From assembly GCF_040436345.1 (NCBI RefSeq), contig NC_133225.1:23416040-23480039 (forward strand): a stretch of DNA of 64,000 nucleotides. Reading direction: 5' to 3'. Of this stretch, positions 60,201 through 64,000 are shown one piece after another. Source of the DNA: Pagrus major (Eukaryota > Chordata > Actinopteri > Spariformes > Sparidae). The translations under genes were made by a program, and so were the position numbers. Every line of letters begins with the position of its first letter. Position 1 is the stretch's first letter. The notes under the pieces were generated by a model. It was not told the DNA's origin. It saw only the letters and a list, made by a program, of their open reading frames with translations, and did no database searches.

Positions 60201-63137
60201 GCATAGCTCTTATCGATCCAAACTCCATTCAGGGAACAAGTATTTTAAAAGTTGTTTGCTTGTCGTCTGGCCAACAGACTGACGAAGCATGAATTCAGGC
60301 TTTTTTAGGCGGCATTATGATGTTGTTATTTTGTTATGATGTTGTTATTATTGTTATGGTCTTTCTGATCCATTTTTTCCAGTCAGATCACAGAGTTCAT
60401 ACCGATCATGTTTGTGGCACGATTAAAAATGTATAACCCTGCGATCAAAATCGCACAAGTAACACAACGCAAATATTTTCTTTGCGTTTGGTCTGAACAC
60501 AGCGTAAGTGTTTAGAAGTGACCATATTCAGACGAGTGGGCGGAGCTGGGGAGGATATCATGATTGGGTCTGACTGAGAACCAGAGGACATACCGTGGTA
60601 GTTAATTATCAATCACAAGGCAGCTACAGTCTAAAGTATATCCTGCTTTATCATCTATTTCACTCTAAATGAGACCATAATTTACAAAATACACATCAAT
60701 CTGTATTGAAGAAGACTTGAAACTAGCGATTAAGACCATAAACTCATTGGGAAACTGTTGACTGAGTAAATAAATCAAGTGAGAAGTAGGGTCATTTTCT
60801 TAAAAGTTTACACACAATCAGAACAATGAAGTCGCCCCCTGCTGGCTGTCAGAAAAAAAATGTAGATTTAAGTCACTTCCTCATTGGTTTTGCTTCACAC
60901 AGGAGCTCCATCGACTTATTATACTGTCTGTATTAGTAGATCTTTCAAGTTTCTTCCACATAAAATGGAAAAATGGAAATGGAAAATGTGTTTTGCATGA
61001 TTATGGCTGAAACCTCAGTCCACACCACCAGTATCTGTACCACTGCTCCACCTACCCGTTTCAGTCTGTGGCTCCAGTCCTGGTAAAGGCGTCCCAGCTC
61101 TCCTGACATCTGCCTGAGAGCCTGCCTCCTCTGAGCCTCCGTCTCAGCATGGATCAGATCTCCGAGTCCCTCCACCTTCAAGGAGCATTATAATCATGAT
61201 TACCGTATATTCATTTATTGGAATATCTACATTTATTTATCAATTTCTTGCTCTAATGTTTAAATTCTAATTGTACGATTCAAACATTTCCCCCCATTAC
61301 GTGTATGATAATGACGAGTTATATGGCATTATAAGAATGTGTTGCTGTGTGTCAGATGTACAGTATACTGGTGACAAAGTTGTCTAAAGTATATTTATTC
61401 TCTTTTGCATCCATGATGGGACATTAAGAGGCATTTTGTTTCATTTTCAGGAGCTATTTTGTTGAATCATAAAAACACATTTGCATTGCCCGTTGATATA
61501 CCATACTCGGTTTACTGAATACAGCCCAGTTTTAATCTGAATCATAATATACTGTAAAGAGGATATACAAAGCAGCCCCTTATTAATCATTAAAGGGGCA
61601 GTTCTAAACTAAAGTTAGCTACTGTTGCTCTCTGTTAGTGGAGCGGAGAGAGGCACTGAGACGAGGCACTCGAGAACCTGCATGAAGTCACATCCTTTGG
61701 ACTGTCACGGAAAATTCAACCCAAATTTTTGCAAAGAAATCCACAATTCAGCAAAATTAAACAACTTAAACACATTGTCCACAGGCTTTTACAGACAACA
61801 GAGAGAGAGCCGGGGAAGGTTTCATTTTTCACGTCACACTATAATTTGCTCACATATGGCCAATAAGTAAGTGATTAATACATGTAAATTGCTACAAATG
61901 GTTACATAGAGCCCCTTTAAGGCTGCACATACTTTTTGAGAAAAATCACAATCTACAGAAGTCCAGTAGCTTTATTCATGCGTAAATGTTTGACAACCCA
62001 GTAAAAGAAGTTTTCAATGGGCAAAATATGTAAAAGGGGACATTTTCACTGTTGACATTTCATTGACTTGAAATCCCTGCTCCTTTCCAACCCTGTTTAT
62101 TCCACATGAACACTGTTAAATGACGTTTGATATGCAAATCTGCACAGATCTGTCTCAGTGCATTTTTACTTGTGCTTCTTGACCTACCTCTGTTAAACCC
62201 AGTTTCCCTGCTTGAAAGGCTCTCCGCGTGAACTCTCCAGCTTCAGCAGGCCTCATGCCAGGCACGCTTCCTGAGAAACACACACAATGACATACAAACA
62301 TGAAGAAACACGTGAGGCACAAGGTGGGCATGCACACACATACACATACAAGCAGAGGAGGATCGACCACAGGGTCAATGTGTCACTCAAGGTTCATTTG
62401 CAAGGTAAACAGGCACAACTGTGCAGGTTAAAGAGGTGACATTTTTGTTGTTTTCACAACCATTTTTCAAGTCTCATCAGGAGGAGACAGCAGTTAGAGA
62501 CAGCAGCTTAAAACCATTCATCAAATGGAGGTCATGATCCGTTAACTGGAGGAAAATATTCTACTGAATGGGTATCATCTTACCAACACTGTCACTACCT
62601 TTAACTTTTTTAAAAATAAGAGGTATACAGCAATGCCGCTTGCAGCACTGTAATGGTTTCCCTATCTAATAATTCCTGATCAGTGATCATTTTGCATTAA
62701 CTGGCCACAAGCTTTCATTAACATTTCTGATTTATACAACACTGCCCTCTGTAAGGCCAATGGGTGAACTGCAGTAAATTATAGCTTGTCAGTCACAGAA
62801 GGATTGCCACGCTTGCCAAGGCACATAATATTAAGTATCTTAGAAATAGAAATGCATGCATCAGTTTTCCCTTTTAAGTTACAGTGATGGACAGCCGCAT
62901 GACTCGTCCACTTACTGAGATTAGAATTTTCATGAAGGCTCACAGCTTACAAAGACACACATACCATAACAGCCCTGCAAAGCGATGGTGCAATATATGA
63001 CACTGTATATTTGCACCGTTTTTATAAAGCTGTATAACATTGTATGTTACCTAGAGCCTGTAGGACAGCAGTGATGACTGCAGAACCACCGTGGATGTGG
63101 AACTCCACACTGTCTTCTCCCGTGAAACTGTGAGGAG
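45470..63137 (-). CDS. gtpbp3: tRNA modification GTPase GTPBP3, mitochondrial (MnmE homologue), 5' end outside window
   Basis: With MTO1 it makes the taurinomethyl modification of wobble uridine in mitochondrial tRNAs. Nine coding exons in transcript order: 63137-63051, 62270-62188, 61175-61056, 55062-54990, 53698-53555, 50209-50044, 47821-47691, 46206-46032, 45701-45470. Phases join throughout. The first exons (mitochondrial leader and start of the TrmE N domain) lie to the right of the window. Visible motifs in order: [35 protein letters not shown] and [20 protein letters not shown] (N and helical domains); P-loop [14 protein letters not shown] (G2); DTAGLRE (G3); NKMD (G4); ISC (G5); and [15 protein letters not shown]-stop, the C-terminal CxGK motif that marks MnmE enzymes. 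The P-loop has Ala-Thr where the family usually has x-Pro (GPPNAGKS). The intron 55063-61055 is 6 kb and repeat-rich. The intron 46207-47690 carries an antisense L1 insertion. Confidence 0.95.
46345..46360. repeat. Left target-site duplication of the L1 insertion
   Basis: AAAAAGCACTTGAATT, identical to 47479-47494. The leading As merge with the poly(A) tail on the other side, so the true duplication is 11-16 bp. Confidence 0.9.
46361..47478 (+). mobile_element. 5'-truncated L1-clade LINE, recent insertion in a gtpbp3 intron
   Basis: An open frame of about 264 codons (46359-47153, no stop; its first codon is only the truncation joint, not a real start) encodes the C-terminal end of a LINE ORF2. 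It includes the zinc-knuckle region after the reverse transcriptase ([20 protein letters not shown], a zf-RVT-type motif). A roughly 300-bp 3' UTR follows with AATAAA at 47458 and a poly(A) tail. The element is flanked by a perfect 16-bp repeat AAAAAGCACTTGAATT (46345-46360 and 47479-47494), the target-site duplication of target-primed reverse transcription. It lies antisense to gtpbp3. The RT and endonuclease portions are absent, so it cannot move by itself. Confidence 0.92.
47479..47494. repeat. Right target-site duplication of the L1 insertion
   Basis: Identical copy of 46345-46360, directly after the poly(A) run of the L1 fragment. Confidence 0.9.
48073..48108. repeat. (AAG)n(CAG)n trinucleotide tract
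   Basis: Six AAG then four CAG units and GGAGGAG in a gtpbp3 intron. Not coding: no splice sites, and the flanks have stops. Confidence 0.8.
48423..48642 (+). repeat. AGGGCTGCAAC-type repeat with inverted ends
   Basis: Starts near CTCTAGGGCAGCAACTAACT and ends GCCGCAGCTCTAGAG, so the ends are imperfect inverted copies. The body includes TTTTGATCGACTAATTGATC. It lies in a gtpbp3 intron. Confidence 0.5.
50618..50930 (+). pseudogene. Fossil of a hAT (ZBED-like) transposon, 5' end and N-terminal transposase fragment
   Basis: Opens with a hAT-like terminus CAGTAGTTCCCAAAGTGGGG. It then encodes [20 protein letters not shown] (from about 50674) and, after a gap and stop codons, [20 protein letters not shown] (from about 50790). 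Both are typical of the N-terminal BED-type zinc finger region of hAT transposases. The rest of the transposase is missing. It lies in a gtpbp3 intron and is dead. Confidence 0.7.
52020..52330 (+). repeat. Dispersed fish repeat with two about 120-bp internal monomers
   Basis: Two related units: GACCTTTGACCTCCAAAATC, CAATCAGTTCACCCTTGAGT, then GACCTTTGATCTCCAAAATG, TAATCAGTTCATCCTTGAGT. The repeat ends in GACAACCTGTAAACATAATG then CCTCCGG. It is a well-known fish interspersed pattern; I do not assign a family name. Confidence 0.65.
54279..54328. repeat. (CA)n microsatellite
   Basis: About 25 CA units in the gtpbp3 intron between the exons at 53555-53698 and 54990-55062. Confidence 0.95.
54550..54615. 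repeat. Compound (CA)n/(CG) microsatellite
   Basis: CA units interrupted by CGCACGCGCGCACGCACAGA, a potential Z-DNA-forming alternation. Same intron as the 54279 tract. Confidence 0.85.
55588..55807. mobile_element. Short non-autonomous hAT element in a gtpbp3 intron
   Basis: 220 bp bounded by CAGTGGTTCTCAAC and its inverted partner (TTAGAACCACTG). The 8-bp flanks are GCTTGAAC (55580-55587) and GCTTTAAC (55808-55815), one mismatch, as expected for an old hAT target duplication. No coding capacity. Confidence 0.82.
55816..58629. other. Inside the 6-kb gtpbp3 intron
   Basis: AT-rich intronic DNA with a (CT)n tract and no coding exon. 55360-55560 looks like a degenerate AGGGCTGCAAC-family fragment. 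Nothing else is assignable. Confidence 0.45.
57248..57282. repeat. (CT)n microsatellite
   Basis: About 16 CT units with one CC interruption, in the large gtpbp3 intron. Confidence 0.9.
58630..59180 (-). mobile_element. Decayed DNA-transposon-like repeat ending CACAGTGTCCCAAATTTT
   Basis: An open segment (58644-58979, minus) encodes [20 protein letters not shown] without a known host gene. The right end reads TACACAGTGTCCCAAATTTT then CGGAGTCAGGG. The same terminal phrase occurs at about 52738 (CACAGCGTCCCGACTTTTT) and 2450 (CGCAGCGTCCCAACTTTTTT). The class is uncertain. Confidence 0.45.
59375..59610. repeat. CTGGTTCCAGAG-rich interspersed repeat
   Basis: Contains short direct duplications (CACTGGTTCCAGAGAAGG preceded by GTTCCAGAGTAGG) and CACCTGAACCACCTTGGTGG, then AAAAGGGGTA. 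This pattern is recurrent in fish genomes. The incidental open frames over it are not genes. Confidence 0.45.
59850..60530. mobile_element. CpG-rich decayed transposon, possibly PIF/Harbinger-like
   Basis: A local island of CpG words (GCGAAATTTCGC, CACGTGACGCTGTGTCGCG, TGACGTCATGACGTCCACGT) ends in CAAATATTTTCTTTGCGTTT, GGTCTGAACACAGCG. Composition differs from the AT-rich flanks. No transposase can be read, so the family is a guess. Confidence 0.35.
61590..61920 (-). mobile_element. TTAA-flanked repeat, AGGGGC family, complete copy in a gtpbp3 intron
   Basis: 331 bp with TTAA exactly at both ends and inverted termini TTAAAGGGGCAGTTCTAAA and, inverted, TTAAAGGGGCTCTATGTAAC. There is no ORF. 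The body (for example TTGTTTAA, GGACTGTGGATTT and CCAAAGGATGTGACT on the minus strand) matches copies at 735, 31259 and 38418 on the plus strand. Confidence 0.82.
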
Positions 63138-63254
63138 CTGATGAAGCGAACACATGAGAGACAACAACGTGGTCTTAATATCCTTTAGTCATTTAAATAT
63201 ACACAGGGAGCTAAATGCTAAGGCATACCTTCATTAAAAGATACGTTTACCTGT

Positions 63255-63530
63255 CATTATCTACTCACCCCAATGCTGATGGAAAATCAGGGTCATTTCG
63301 TAGTCCATAAAAGATTTCTGGAGCTTCACAGAAAGACAGCGTTGCAGCATTCTCCTAAACAACTGAAGTAGATGGGGGCTTGTTAAAATTCAGGGGCTTC
63401 CAGAGACTTGGATTATGCCAGATGAGCTGTATGGAGCTATGTTATGTATTTTTTGATTGCTTTTTCAGTTGTTTAGGAGAATGGTGTAACACTGTTTTGA
63501 TGTGAAGCTCCAGAAATGTTTTGTTGACAA
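63255..63530. repeat. Long imperfect inverted repeat (MITE-like)
   Basis: Arm 63315-63366 (TTCTGGAGCTTCACAGAAAG to TCTCCTAAACAACTGAA) is the imperfect reverse complement of 63463-63515 (TTCAGTTGTTTAGGAGAATG to GTGAAGCTCCAGAA), with a loop of about 95 bp. It lies just upstream of the most 5' gtpbp3 exon visible here. Confidence 0.7.
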
Positions 63531-64000
63531 CAAAACTTCTCATCTTTTCCAAACAAGGTGATGATACTGATAGAACTCAATACTGTGATGACACAAGAAC
63601 AGTGCAGCTCTAGTTGGTAGGTTAGTGAATACAAATGGCAGCAGGAGAAAATATTTTTGAGAGAGATGGGATTTAGCAACCAAGCTGGTATATCTTTACT
63701 TAACACCAAGAGATACCTAATTGATGACAAGTCAGACAGAAGAGCTCATGTAGGTTAAAGATTTTACTGGACCAGGTGCTCATTTCATGCTATTTGAAGG
63801 GGGGTGTCTATTTAGATGTTAAAGTACCAAAGCTTTAGGGGGAATTCAGTCATTTTCTTACCTGTTTTAGCCCATTTACCACTTATCAATCATGCTTTAT
63901 ATTACTATTACATTCAGAGTGGTATAAAAATCAACTCGCAAACACTTGAAACTTGCTTGAAACTGATAATGTTGAACATTTCTGTTTTACTTTCACACCT

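Overview
This window is vertebrate nuclear DNA, almost certainly from a spiny-rayed (percomorph-type) teleost fish. The evidence is spliced genes with GT-AG introns, long AT-rich introns, many (CA)n microsatellites, and repeat families typical of fish (hAT-type and TTAA-flanked non-autonomous elements, an L1-clade LINE, L2-like LINE tails). The species cannot be told from the sequence. There are no operons, CRISPR arrays or bacterial genes.

Layout. 1-14.3 kb is gene-free: microsatellites, old transposons and a few non-repetitive GC-richer islets that could be regulatory. 14.3-23.5 kb, minus strand, holds 14 coding exons of ushbp1 (harmonin-binding, MCC family; reconstructed 694 aa, ending in a PDZ ligand). 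About 24.8-25.0 kb is an ETS-rich promoter that probably serves babam1 and perhaps ushbp1. 25.6-28.4 kb, plus strand, holds babam1 (MERIT40; 8 coding exons, 378 aa). 32.1-39.0 kb, plus strand, holds plvap (9 coding exons, 428 aa). 45.5-63.1 kb, minus strand, holds the last nine coding exons of gtpbp3 (mitochondrial MnmE); its first exons lie beyond the right edge. plvap and gtpbp3 are convergent across a 6 kb repeat-rich spacer.

The four genes do unrelated jobs: epithelial PDZ scaffolding, BRCA1-A/BRISC ubiquitin complexes, endothelial fenestral diaphragms, and mitochondrial tRNA wobble modification. They form the same neighbourhood as human 19p13.11, but compacted: the human genes I recall between BABAM1 and GTPBP3 (ANKLE1, ABHD8, MRPL34, DDA1, ANO8) are missing here. 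Exon joins below were checked by reading phase across every junction; all are in frame.

I found no new molecular system. The most informative structures are mobile-element events whose mechanism can be read directly: a nested TTAA element inside a hAT element with a perfect 8-bp target duplication, a 5'-truncated L1 with a 16-bp duplication and intact C-terminal ORF, and a dispersed TTAA-flanked family. There is also an altered P-loop in gtpbp3.
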